Assembly (NCBI RefSeq): GCF_036345175.1
Contig: NZ_CP107780.1
Span: forward strand, 1,550,001-1,614,000
Direction of reading: 5' to 3'
Origin: Streptomyces sp. NBC_00576
GTDB lineage: Bacteria; Actinomycetota; Actinomycetes; Streptomycetales; Streptomycetaceae
DNA: 64,000 nt
The position numbers were made by a program, and so were the translations under genes. The notes beneath the pieces were generated by a model. That model was given only the letters and a program-made list of their open reading frames with translations. It made no database searches and was not told where the DNA came from. Positions within the stretch are counted from its first letter, which is position 1, and the number at the start of each line of letters is the position of its first letter. This document shows positions 17,640 through 25,933 of the stretch, in pieces.

Positions 17640-18096
17640 GGTGCTTGCGGCGTTTGACGACGTAGGCGTATTGGTCGGTCGGGCCAGCGGCTCGGCGTCG
17701 AGTTCGAGTGCGGCGTGTTGGGCCCAGTAGGGGTTGCGGAGAAGCTCGCGGCCGAGGAAGACGGCGTCGGCCTGTCCGCTGGAGAGGATCTCCCCCGCCT
17801 GCTGCGGCTCGGTGATGATGCCGACGGCAGCGGTGGGGATGGCGGTGGCGGGGCGGGGCTGGGTGGCGAAGGGCACCTGGTGGTTCCGTCCGGCGACGAT
17901 CTTGGAGCTTCTTGGTGAGGCGGACGGTGTCGTCCTCGGTCCAGCCCTCGCGCTCGTCCTCGGGGTTCTCGGTCAGCCAGCCGGTGGCCGCGGTGCTGAA
18001 GAAGACCGGCCGGCCCTCGGGCCACACCGCGCGGACGACGTCGACGACCTGCAGGGCGAAGCGGATCCGGTTCTCGAAGATCGAGTGGGGTGGGAG
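17640..18096 (-). pseudogene. Remnant of an old-yellow-enzyme (YqjM-like NADH:flavin oxidoreductase) gene
   Basis: Three consecutive pieces of one C-terminal half occur in shifted minus frames: HSIFENRIRFALQVVDVVRA then WLTENPEDEREGWTEDDT (about 18096-17899), then IPTAAVGIITEPQQAGEI and ADAVFLGRELLRNPYWAQHA (about 17876-17690), then QYAYVVKRR near 17650. These match the YqjM subfamily in order. The N-terminal FMN barrel half is gone, two frameshifts separate the pieces, and the upstream edge meets the stop of the next gene at 18098. Confidence 0.8.
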
Positions 18097-18097
18097 T

Positions 18098-18751
18098 TCA
18101 AGCGGCCGCGAGCTGCGCTGCGGCGTCGGCGACGGGGGTGTCGCCGGAGGTGAGCTCGACGATCACGCGATTCAGGGCGGGCTCGTGGAGGGCGGCGGTG
18201 ATGAACGCGGCGACGTCGTCGCGGTGCACATCGCCGTACTCGACGGCGGGGCCTGCCGTGACCCGGCCGCTGCCGGGGGCGTCCAGGAGGGTTCCGGGAC
18301 GGACGATCAACCAGTCGAGAGCCGTGCGCGTCAGGTACACGTCGGCGGTCTTCTTGACCTTGATGTAGTGCTCGAAGCCCTCACCGCCCCCGCCGCCGCG
18401 CAGGGCGTCGGGGAACACCGAGACGAGGACGAACCGCGACACACCGGCGAGCGCAGCCGCGTCGGCGGCCTTCTGAAGGCCCTTGCCGTCGATGAGGGTC
18501 GTCTTGTCCATGCCGCTTCCGTGCGCACCGGCCGAGAAGACCACCGCGTCATGGCCCTGCATCTTCTGTGCGAGGCCGTCGACCGAGTCGGCGATGAGAT
18601 CACCGATCACCGGATGCCCACCGGCCTCCCGCACGGTCTCGCCCTGAGCGGGCCCGCGATGCATGCCGGTCACCGAGTCCCCGCGTGCGGAAAGGAGTCG
18701 GGTGAGGCGGCGGCCGACTCCTCCGGCAGCGCCTATCTGGAACACCTTCAT
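18098..18751 (-). CDS. NAD(P)H-binding atypical short-chain reductase (NmrA/YwnB-like)
   Basis: A 217-residue single-domain Rossmann protein. It begins MKVFQIGAAGGVGRRLTRLL, a GxxGxxG-type dinucleotide site, and has SVFPDA, then YIKVKKTADVYLTRTALDWL, the segment with the YxxxK-like lysine, and IVRPGTLLD. The start at 18751 directly follows GGACCAG on the minus strand. It is followed by a pseudogene and preceded by a VOC gene on the same strand (52 bases apart), so the two are probably one unit divergent from the GntR regulator. The substrate is unknown. Confidence 0.8.
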   Translation of the reverse strand: MKVFQIGAAGGVGRRLTRLLSARGDSVTGMHRGPAQGETVREAGGHPVIGDLIADSVDGLAQKMQGHDAVVFSAGAHGSGMDKTTLIDGKGLQKAADAAALAGVSRFVLVSVFPDALRGGGGGEGFEHYIKVKKTADVYLTRTALDWLIVRPGTLLDAPGSGRVTAGPAVEYGDVHRDDVAAFITAALHEPALNRVIVELTSGDTPVADAAAQLAAA

Positions 18752-18803
18752 GAGCTGGTCCCGTCTTTCGAGTGGCGAGAGGGAGGGGTGCGAAGTCCGC
18801 CGG

Positions 18804-19235
18804 TCAGGAAGCGAACACCTGGGAGTCGTCGGCGAACGCCTTGAACTCCAGCGCGTTGCCGGCCGGGTCGAGGAGGAACATCGTCCACTGCTCGCCCTTC
18901 TGGCCCGCGAAGCGCACGTAGGGCTCGATGACGAATCCGGCACCCGCCGCGCGCAGCCGCTCGGCAAGCTGCTGGAAGACCGGGATCGTCAGGATCAGCC
19001 CGAAGTGCGGTACCGGGACGTCGTGACCGTCGACCGGGTTGTGTATGCGCTGCGCGCGCTCCGGTGCCAGATGCGTGACGAACTGATGGCCGTGCAGATT
19101 CCAGTCAACCCAGGTGTCCGCGCTGCGGCCCTGTTCCAGGCCCAGTACGTCGCCGTAGAAGCGGCGCGCGGCAGCCAGGTCGTCGACCGGCATGGCGAGG
19201 TGGAACCGGGGGATCGGGGAGTCGAGAACAGTCAC
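18804..19235 (-). CDS. VOC (glyoxalase/bleomycin resistance/dioxygenase) family protein
   Basis: A 143-residue VOC protein of two beta-alpha-beta-beta-beta modules. It begins with IPRFHLAMPVDDLAAARRFY, carries FVTHLAP and WTMFLLDPAGNALEFKAF at the end, where a metal-binding Glu would lie. The close neighbour is an NAD(P)H-binding protein, and it faces a GntR gene with a 120-base operator-rich gap. The role could be resistance, glyoxalase or epimerase; sequence alone does not say which. Confidence 0.8.
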   Translation of the reverse strand: MTVLDSPIPRFHLAMPVDDLAAARRFYGDVLGLEQGRSADTWVDWNLHGHQFVTHLAPERAQRIHNPVDGHDVPVPHFGLILTIPVFQQLAERLRAAGAGFVIEPYVRFAGQKGEQWTMFLLDPAGNALEFKAFADDSQVFAS

Positions 19236-19277
19236 GGCACTGCCTTTCCGAGAGAGGGTCGGGAGGGATCATCGCTT

Positions 19278-19325
19278 CATTGTCGCAATGTTGACAATAG
19301 GACAACAAGCGAATGTTAACATTCG
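19278..19325. promoter_or_regulatory. Operator cluster in the divergent VOC/GntR promoter region
   Basis: Two symmetric elements lie here. CATTG-TCG-CAATG (19278-19290) is a perfect inverted repeat with three-base spacer, and CGAATGTTAACATTCG (19310-19325) is a perfect 16-base palindrome. A TTGACA hexamer lies at 19291-19296. FadR-type GntR proteins bind such sites, so the adjacent GntR regulator is the likely ligand. Confidence 0.65.
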
Positions 19326-19354
19326 GACGTAGCTGGAGGAGGTACAAGTCAGAC

Positions 19355-20029
19355 ATGAGTGATCAGGGCAAAGTGTCCCCGGCCCGTCGCCGTGGCCTGT
19401 CGGACGAGGTCGCAGACCAGGTCCGCGATGCCATCTTCAGCGGGGCCTACGCCCCCGGCGCCCAGCTGCGCGAGGTGGAACTGTCCGCCATGATGGACGT
19501 CAGCCGCGGTCCCGTACGCGAAGCACTGCGCGTACTGGAGCGCGAGGGACTGGTCCACTGCGCGTGGCACCGTGGGACGACAGTGACCACACTGTCTCCT
19601 GAGGATGTCGCGGAGCTCGACAGCCTGCGTGGCGCGCTGGAAGACCTGGCTGTCCGCCAAGTGATCACGCGCGCCTCGGACGAGGACCTCGCATCTCTCG
19701 CCAAGGCGGCCGAGGTCATGAAGCATGTAACGGACGCCCACGAGATGGTGCGACTGGATATCGCCTTCCACGACGCCGTCTTCGCCGTCGCCAGCCACCA
19801 GCGCCTCGCCGACGCGTGGGACGGCATACGGTGCCAGGTCCACCTGTTTCTGCTGACCCGGATCAACATCAGTACCGACGGCTACCTCGGCTGCATCCCG
19901 CGCGAGCACCACGGGCTCGTAACCGCGCTGCGCTCCCGCGACACCGAAACCGCGCTCCACCTCTTCGCCGCACACCGCCGCCACGCCGTCGATGTGGTGA
20001 CCGGGAACGCCGACCCGAACCGCCCTTGA
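19355..20029 (+). CDS. GntR family (FadR/FCD subfamily) transcriptional regulator
   Basis: A 224-residue regulator. The winged helix covers about residues 10-75 (LSDEVADQVRDAIFSGAYAP ... SRGPVREALRVLEREGLV). The all-alpha FCD domain (about 85-215) has DIAFHDAVFAVA and a final EHHGLVTALR / HRRHAV pair of histidines that would bind metal. GGAGGAGG at 19335-19342 lies 12 bases from ATG 19355, a slightly long gap. It is divergent from the VOC and reductase genes. Confidence 0.88.
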   Translation: MSDQGKVSPARRRGLSDEVADQVRDAIFSGAYAPGAQLREVELSAMMDVSRGPVREALRVLEREGLVHCAWHRGTTVTTLSPEDVAELDSLRGALEDLAVRQVITRASDEDLASLAKAAEVMKHVTDAHEMVRLDIAFHDAVFAVASHQRLADAWDGIRCQVHLFLLTRINISTDGYLGCIPREHHGLVTALRSRDTETALHLFAAHRRHAVDVVTGNADPNRP

Positions 20030-20052
20030 GCCGTAGGCCACGATCTTCCGCG

Positions 20053-20193
20053 ACCATTGCCATCCCGGCGAGCACCTGGACGAAGTCCGCCGACACCTGC
20101 CATGAGCTGACGATCGACATAACCAGCGGCTCCGGCGGCACCGCCTACCTCAACCCCGGGGTGTCCTACGACGCCATCGAGCTGGTGCCCTGA
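20053..20193 (+). pseudogene. C-terminal tail of a lost secreted protein
   Basis: A 46-codon coding-like stretch ends at a TGA: TIAIPASTWTKSADTCHELT, then DITSGSGGTAYLNPGVSYDA and IELVP. The style (short strands, repeated NPGVSYDAIEL ending) suggests the last strands of a beta-sandwich domain on an extracellular enzyme. No start or upstream part is present; the preceding sequence is the GntR gene. I cannot name the parent family. Confidence 0.4.
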
Positions 20194-20300
20194 GCCCGAG
20201 GGAGTCCCGGCCTCATCGGCTGGGACCGGGATTGCCTCCGGTCGGGTGAAAACGTAGGTTGAGCACCGTTTCTTGTTTGCTGGTCGAAAGGTGCCACCAG

Positions 20301-23300
20301 GTGGGCCGACGAGAGAAACCAGTCGACCCCAGTGCCGGTCCGGTCCAGCGTCTCGCGCACGACCTGCGCCTGCTGAGGGAGAAAGCCGGGAAGCCGCCGT
20401 ACCGGGAGATGGCCGAGCGGGCGGGCTACTCCACAACAGCGCTTTCGCAGGCCGCGGCCGGCGACCAGCTGCCGACTCTGGCTGTGGTGCGCGCATACGC
20501 GGCGTCGCTCGACGCCGACCCGGACGAGTGGGAGGCCCGTTGGCGGGAGGCGGACGCCGAGTTCCGTGCCCCCGCGGCCGACGAGCGGACTCCGTACCGT
20601 GGGCTGGCCCGCTTCGAACCGGCTGACAGCGACCTGTTCTTCGGCCGAGAGGCACTGATACGCGAACTCCTGGACCTGGCGCACGCGCACCGGTTCGCGG
20701 CGGTGTTCGGGCCGTCCGGCAGCGGCAAGTCCTCGCTGCTGAGGGCCGGCCTCGTCCCGCAGCTGCGGGAGAGCGAGGGTACCGGCCGCCCCGCGGTGAT
20801 CCGCGTGGTCACTCCCGGCGAACGGCCCGCTCGCACACACGGGCAGGCGCTCGTTCCGCAGGACGGCGAGTCGGACACCTGGGTGATCGTCGACCAGTTC
20901 GAGGAGCTGTTCACCCTCTGCCACGACCGCGAGGAGCGCGACCGCTTCCTGGACCTGTTGCTCAGCGCGCGTGAGCCGGGCAGCCGCCTGCGCGTGGTGG
21001 TCGCGGTGCGCGGCGACTTCTACGGCCATTGCGCCGCCCACCGAGAGCTGGCCGAGGCCGTCAGCCGCGCCAACCTGCTGGTCGGGCCCATGAACGGGGA
21101 CGAGCTGCGCGAGGTGATCACCGGCCCGGCCACCGCAGCGGGACTGAACGTGGAGCGAGTGCTGACCGCGCGGATCATCGAGGAGGTCGGCGACCAGCCG
21201 GGCGCGCTGCCGATGCTCTCGCACGCACTGCTGGAGACGTGGCGCCGTCGCCGGGGCCGGACGCTGATGCTGACCGGCTACGAGGAGACGGGCGGCGTGC
21301 GAGGGGCGATCGCCGCCACAGCCGAGCAGGTGTACGGCGACCTGACCGCACCTCAGGCACGGACCGTCCGCCGCATACTGCTGCGGCTGATCGCACCTGG
21401 CGGCTCCGCTTTCGAGCAGGGTCCGATCCTGCCCGCGGGCGTCCCCGACACGCGCCGCCCGGCGTCCCGCGCCGAACTGACCGGGCCGGACACGCAGGAC
21501 GTACTGGAACGTCTTGCCGCCGCCCGCCTGATCACCCTTGACGGCGACACCGTCGAGCTGGTCCACGAGGCACTGATCACGAGCTGGCCCCGGCTGGCCG
21601 GCTGGATCGAGGAGAGCCGCGAGCGGCTGCACGTGCAGCGGCTGCTCGGCGAGGCCGCCCGCGCCTGGGACGGGCTGGACCGCGATCCCGGCGCCCTGTA
21701 CCGGGGCACCCGGCTGGCCCGGTCCGAGGAACTGTTCGCGGACAACGCGGCGGGGGCCGGAGGAAAGGCCGAGGAAGACGACCTGGCCCAGCTGGAGCGG
21801 GCGTTTCTCACCGCTTCCCTGGATGCCCGGCACACCGAGCGGGACGCCGGGGCACGCGCCGCCCGTCGTACGCGCGCGCTCACGGTGGGCCTGTCGGTCT
21901 TCCTCGTGTGCGCGCTGACGGCCGGCCTGCTCGCCTGGCAACGCGACCGGGCAAGCACACAGGAGGCCGCGAAGGCCGCCGCCCGCCGCCTGGCCACGAT
22001 CGCCGACAGTCTGCGTTCCAGCGACCCCCGCACCGCCTCCCTGCTCGGCGTCGCGGCCTGGAAGCTCGCTCCGCTGACCGAGTCGCGCTCCGCGCTGCTG
22101 GCGGCGCTGGTCCAGCCGGAACGGGACGCCTTCACCGACCCCCAGACAGGCAGAGACGCCCGGCGTTTCCTCACCGACCGCGGCCGGACCCTCGTCAGTG
22201 TCGCGAACAGCGCGGTGAATGTGTGGAGCGTCGCCGACCACCGGCGTACCGCGACCTACCAGCTGCCCAGCGGTATGGAGGTGACCGCCGCCGGTGCCGA
22301 CTCCCGCTTTCTCGATCTCAGCGGGCCGGACGGTGATGTGCTGTGGGACCTCGCTGCCAGGAAACCCGCCGCCGAACTGGGCGACACCACGCTGATGGAC
22401 ACTTCGGACGACGGAAGCGCGTACGTCACCGGCCCGGCGGGCGACGGAGGCACCGTGCGGGTACAGCGGACCGACGGATCCGGGCCCGCCTTCTCAGCCG
22501 GTGTCCCGGACGGTCTGTCCATGACGGCCGTCAGCCCGGACGGCCGGCTGCTGGCGCTGTGCCCGGCCGGAGCCCCGCCGCAGGTGTGGGACACCGTCCG
22601 GCACCTGCGGCTGACGGGAGACTGGGACAAGGCCGACGGCACCGTCTGCGGCACCGGCTCCGGCGCGGACGGCGGATCCCGCCTCCTGCGGTTCAGCGCG
22701 GACGGCCGGCGACTGGCCGTCGCCTACGGTACGGCCGCCGCCGTCTGGGACGTGGGCGGCGGACGCACGGTCGCCGACTTCCAGAGCGGTGGCATCTCCG
22801 GGTTCACACAGCTCGCACTCTCCCCCGACGGGCGATTCCTGGCCACGGCCGACGACCAGCAGATCGCCGTGTGGCGACTGGCCAACGGGGGCACCATGGC
22901 CTTCCAGCGGCCGTTGTCCGGCGCTGAAGTAAGAGGCCTGACCTGGGATCCGGGCAAGCAACGCGTCCTGCGCCACCTGGACGGCGCCACCGTCCACAGC
23001 TACGACCTCACCGACCGCCTCGGCGCTCGATGGCAGGGCACCGAGGCCGACGCGACCGCCCTGAGCCCCGACGGCACGTCGCTGGCCACCGTCACCCGGT
23101 CCGGCGGCGGCTACCGGTTCGAGCTGCGCTCCACCCTCCCCCACTCTCGGCCTCGCTCGAGCGGAGGGACCCCGATGGGCGGGGTGCTCGGCCGGGCCAC
23201 GCTCGGCCCCCTGCCCTCGCCCGACAGCACAACGACCCCGTTGCTGTCCTTCAGTCCGGACGGCCGGTCGCTCGCCATCGCCGACACCACCTCCTCGCAG

Positions 23301-24101
23301 GGTTCCCTGCGGCTGCGGTTCACCTTGTGGAACGTGCCGGCGCACAGAGTGCGCACGTCGTTCGACACCTCCGGTGCCGCCGACCGCCCCCTGGCCGGTC
23401 TCGTCGCGGGTCCCGGGGGGCGGACTCTGCTGGCCCTGCGCGAAGGCGGGGTCGAGGTGTGGGACACCGCACGCGGCCGCAGGTCACGGATCCTGCACGG
23501 CATGTCCGAGACCGCCCTGACCCTCCGGCCGGACGGGCGGCTGCTGGTCGGCTACGACGACGAGTACGGGAACCTGGCGTCCGGCAAGGTCACCGGGCGC
23601 GCCCTCGCCGACGGCCGGGAGGTCACCGCGCTCACTTTCAGCCACGACGGCACGCGGTTGGCAGTCGGCGACAAGACCGGGCACGTCACCCTCTGGGACG
23701 GCGACGCCCGGCGTCGCACGGGCGTGTTGACCGGCACTGCCGACACGGTCTCGCGGGGCGAGCCCGAGCCCGTCAGCGCGCTCGCCTTCTCCGCCGACGG
23801 CCACACCCTCGCCGTGGGCGGGACCGCCGGCACGCTACGCCTGTGGGACACCGAGGGCCAGCAGCTGCTCGGCAGCGATCTGCCGACATCCGGTGACGAG
23901 ATCCGCTCGCTCTCCTTCGCCGGCGACGGGGGCACGGTGTACGCATCAGGCCCGGACGTGCCGCTCCAGGCCCTGCCCATCGCACCGGATCAGGCGGTCC
24001 GCACCATCTGCGAGCGAGCGGGCGGCGGGCTCACCCAGGCCCAGTGGCGCAGCTATGTCCCCGACGCCCCGTACCGCGAGGTGTGCCCCGTCCAGCGCTG
24101 A
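20301..24101 (+). CDS. HTH-nSTAND-transmembrane-WD40 protein
   Basis: A 1266-residue multidomain protein. An XRE-like helix-turn-helix occupies about residues 10-75 (LRLLREKAGKPPYREMAERA). A STAND-type NTPase follows, introduced by PYRGLARFEPADSDLFFGRE, with P-loop GPSGSGKSS near residue 137 and Walker B VIVDQFEEL near 194. One predicted membrane helix (about 526-547, ALTVGLSVFLVCALTAGLLA) separates it from a WD40-like propeller (about 610-1240) with repeats such as LSPDGRFLATADDQQIAVWR. The GTG at 20301 follows AAAGGTG; an upstream ATG is poorly placed. Related proteins sense unknown ligands; a defence or signalling role is possible but no effector gene is adjacent. Confidence 0.85.
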   Translation: MGRREKPVDPSAGPVQRLAHDLRLLREKAGKPPYREMAERAGYSTTALSQAAAGDQLPTLAVVRAYAASLDADPDEWEARWREADAEFRAPAADERTPYRGLARFEPADSDLFFGREALIRELLDLAHAHRFAAVFGPSGSGKSSLLRAGLVPQLRESEGTGRPAVIRVVTPGERPARTHGQALVPQDGESDTWVIVDQFEELFTLCHDREERDRFLDLLLSAREPGSRLRVVVAVRGDFYGHCAAHRELAEAVSRANLLVGPMNGDELREVITGPATAAGLNVERVLTARIIEEVGDQPGALPMLSHALLETWRRRRGRTLMLTGYEETGGVRGAIAATAEQVYGDLTAPQARTVRRILLRLIAPGGSAFEQGPILPAGVPDTRRPASRAELTGPDTQDVLERLAAARLITLDGDTVELVHEALITSWPRLAGWIEESRERLHVQRLLGEAARAWDGLDRDPGALYRGTRLARSEELFADNAAGAGGKAEEDDLAQLERAFLTASLDARHTERDAGARAARRTRALTVGLSVFLVCALTAGLLAWQRDRASTQEAAKAAARRLATIADSLRSSDPRTASLLGVAAWKLAPLTESRSALLAALVQPERDAFTDPQTGRDARRFLTDRGRTLVSVANSAVNVWSVADHRRTATYQLPSGMEVTAAGADSRFLDLSGPDGDVLWDLAARKPAAELGDTTLMDTSDDGSAYVTGPAGDGGTVRVQRTDGSGPAFSAGVPDGLSMTAVSPDGRLLALCPAGAPPQVWDTVRHLRLTGDWDKADGTVCGTGSGADGGSRLLRFSADGRRLAVAYGTAAAVWDVGGGRTVADFQSGGISGFTQLALSPDGRFLATADDQQIAVWRLANGGTMAFQRPLSGAEVRGLTWDPGKQRVLRHLDGATVHSYDLTDRLGARWQGTEADATALSPDGTSLATVTRSGGGYRFELRSTLPHSRPRSSGGTPMGGVLGRATLGPLPSPDSTTTPLLSFSPDGRSLAIADTTSSQGSLRLRFTLWNVPAHRVRTSFDTSGAADRPLAGLVAGPGGRTLLALREGGVEVWDTARGRRSRILHGMSETALTLRPDGRLLVGYDDEYGNLASGKVTGRALADGREVTALTFSHDGTRLAVGDKTGHVTLWDGDARRRTGVLTGTADTVSRGEPEPVSALAFSADGHTLAVGGTAGTLRLWDTEGQQLLGSDLPTSGDEIRSLSFAGDGGTVYASGPDVPLQALPIAPDQAVRTICERAGGGLTQAQWRSYVPDAPYREVCPVQR

Positions 24102-24190
24102 GGAAGCCGCAGTCGGGGGCGGAGGATTGTTCAGAGGGACCCCGAGGGTCGCTGAAAAACGCTCCTGACCTGGAACATCGAGAGCACGAA

Positions 24191-24221
24191 GGCCGTCCGC
24201 GCACTTCTGCGCAGGACGGCC
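24191..24221 (+). terminator. Strong hairpin after the nSTAND gene
   Basis: GGCCGTCC pairs with GGACGGCC, with an inner GCGCA/TGCGC stem closed by CTTC, 90 bases after the stop of the WD40 protein. Confidence 0.65.
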
Positions 24222-24276
24222 GACCGGCGCCCGTTCCGCGACGCCCGGCACGTCCTCTCTCCCTCAGGTGCTCCGC

Positions 24277-25710
24277 ATGCGTTCTCACGCCCTCCTCCCC
24301 TCGGCGCTTCTCCTGCTCGGTTCGCTCACCCTGACCGCGGCCTGCGCCAACGGGTCCGGAACCCCGGACCCCTCCCCCGAGTCCATGCAGGCCGGACCGT
24401 CCTCCTCCGCGTCCCGGACGGTCGATCCGTCGAGGATCAAGGGCCTGAGGATTGTCAACGACGGTAGCGAGCAGAGCTCCTGCCCGTTCGCCATCAGCTA
24501 CCCGGACGTGCCCGGAGCGGAGGAAATGACATCCGCGATGAGGAAGGACGTCGACCAGCGCCTGGCGGCCTTCCGCTCCAGCCGGTGCGACAACGGCTCA
24601 CCTTCGGCCGGCGAGCTCAACGTCAGCCACCGGTTCCTGGTCGCCTCCGGTGACGTGCTCGGTGTCCGGCTCACGACGCTGGACGGCAGTGGGGTCGGCA
24701 ACGGGCAGTCGACCAGCACGTACTGGTACGACGGGGAGAACGGCGCCTACCGCCAGGCACTCGACCTCATATCCGACGGTTCACGGGACGCCTTCACCGC
24801 CGCTCTGAAAAAGCAGCTCAGGGGCCGCGAGGGGGTGGACCCCAGTTACCTCGACGACGCATTCGCCGACACCACCCATCTTGCCGACCTTCTCGACGAC
24901 CTGTCCTTCACCGCCGATGGCAATCTCCGAGCGGAGCTCGACCGGGGCACGGTGGGAGCCGATGCGGCCGGGTCCCACGTCGTCTCCCTCGACAAGGCGA
25001 CGATCACCCCCTGGCTGTCTCCCTTCGGCCTACGCGCCCAGCAGCAGACCGAGCACCCCGGCAACGACCTCGACCTGGGAGCCCCCAGCACACCCAGCGC
25101 GGCCGTGCCCACACACTCCGCCTCCGCCGACGACGACACCGACTGCAAGAAGGTCAAGTGCATCGCCCTGACCTTCGACGACGGCCCGGCCGCCCCGGAG
25201 ACCGCGACCCTGCTCAACCACCTCGACCGATACGAGGCGCGTGTCACCTTCTTCACCGTGGGCCAGAACGTGGCCGCCCATCCCGAGCTCGTACGCGCCG
25301 AGGTGAAGGCCGGCCATGAGGTCGGCAACCACTCCTGGAACCACCCTGACCTCACCAAGCTCACCCCCGAACAGATCGCCTACCAGCTGGGCCGCACCAG
25401 CGGCGCGATCAAGGCCGCCACCGGCAAGGCCCCCACCCTCTTCCGGCCGCCGTACGGCGCGGTCAACGCCAAGGTGAAGGCCGCCACCACACTGTCGCCG
25501 GTGCTGTGGGACGTCGACACCGAGGACTGGAAGTACCGGGACGGCGCCAAGGTCGCTCGGACAGTCATCGCCAAGGCTCGGCGCAACAGCGTCGTCCTGA
25601 TGCACGACATCCACCCGACGTCCGTCGCCGCCGTCCCGGAGATCCTTCGCACCCTCACCGCCGAGGGCTTCCGCTTCGTCACGGTGAGCCACCTGCGTGC
25701 CACGCTGTGA
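24277..25710 (+). CDS. Polysaccharide deacetylase lipoprotein (carbohydrate esterase family 4)
   Basis: Extracytoplasmic lipoprotein of 477 residues. Lipobox LTAAC places the lipidated Cys near residue 24. Residues about 55-260 form a DUF3298/RsiV-like region. The CE4 NodB domain (about 290-477) shows TFDDGP (base Asp and metal Asp), HSWNHPDL (metal histidines), FRPPYG, WDVDTEDW and LMHDIHPT (catalytic His). It probably removes acetyl groups from peptidoglycan or chitin-like sugars at the cell surface. I chose ATG 24277, six bases after AGGTG. Confidence 0.87.
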   Translation: MRSHALLPSALLLLGSLTLTAACANGSGTPDPSPESMQAGPSSSASRTVDPSRIKGLRIVNDGSEQSSCPFAISYPDVPGAEEMTSAMRKDVDQRLAAFRSSRCDNGSPSAGELNVSHRFLVASGDVLGVRLTTLDGSGVGNGQSTSTYWYDGENGAYRQALDLISDGSRDAFTAALKKQLRGREGVDPSYLDDAFADTTHLADLLDDLSFTADGNLRAELDRGTVGADAAGSHVVSLDKATITPWLSPFGLRAQQQTEHPGNDLDLGAPSTPSAAVPTHSASADDDTDCKKVKCIALTFDDGPAAPETATLLNHLDRYEARVTFFTVGQNVAAHPELVRAEVKAGHEVGNHSWNHPDLTKLTPEQIAYQLGRTSGAIKAATGKAPTLFRPPYGAVNAKVKAATTLSPVLWDVDTEDWKYRDGAKVARTVIAKARRNSVVLMHDIHPTSVAAVPEILRTLTAEGFRFVTVSHLRATL

Positions 25711-25933
25711 TCAGAGGCTCGACGCGGCGTCCCTGGGCAGGAAGCCGCAGGCGCCACGACTCGTACGGTGTTCTCGCCGCGCTGCGGGTGTGCCGGCCCG
25801 TCTCCGGGCCGAGGAAAAAAGGGCCGCTGAGCTGGAGGCCGACGGCTACGCGAGTGTGCGGCGCCGTCGCGCACCGAGAGGAAGTCTGTCCCTCTGTCCT
25901 CCCGGCCGTGGTTTCCGCCGTGGTGAGGCACGC
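25711..25933. other. Short convergent intergenic gap
   Basis: This lies between the deacetylase and the arabinofuranosidase stop. No gene is recognisable, and no strong terminator hairpin was picked out. Confidence 0.35.

Noticed and set aside
20301..24101. Calling the nSTAND protein a confirmed antiphage system
   Set aside because: Domain order permits that role but no effector domain, neighbouring defence gene or known subtype signature is visible.
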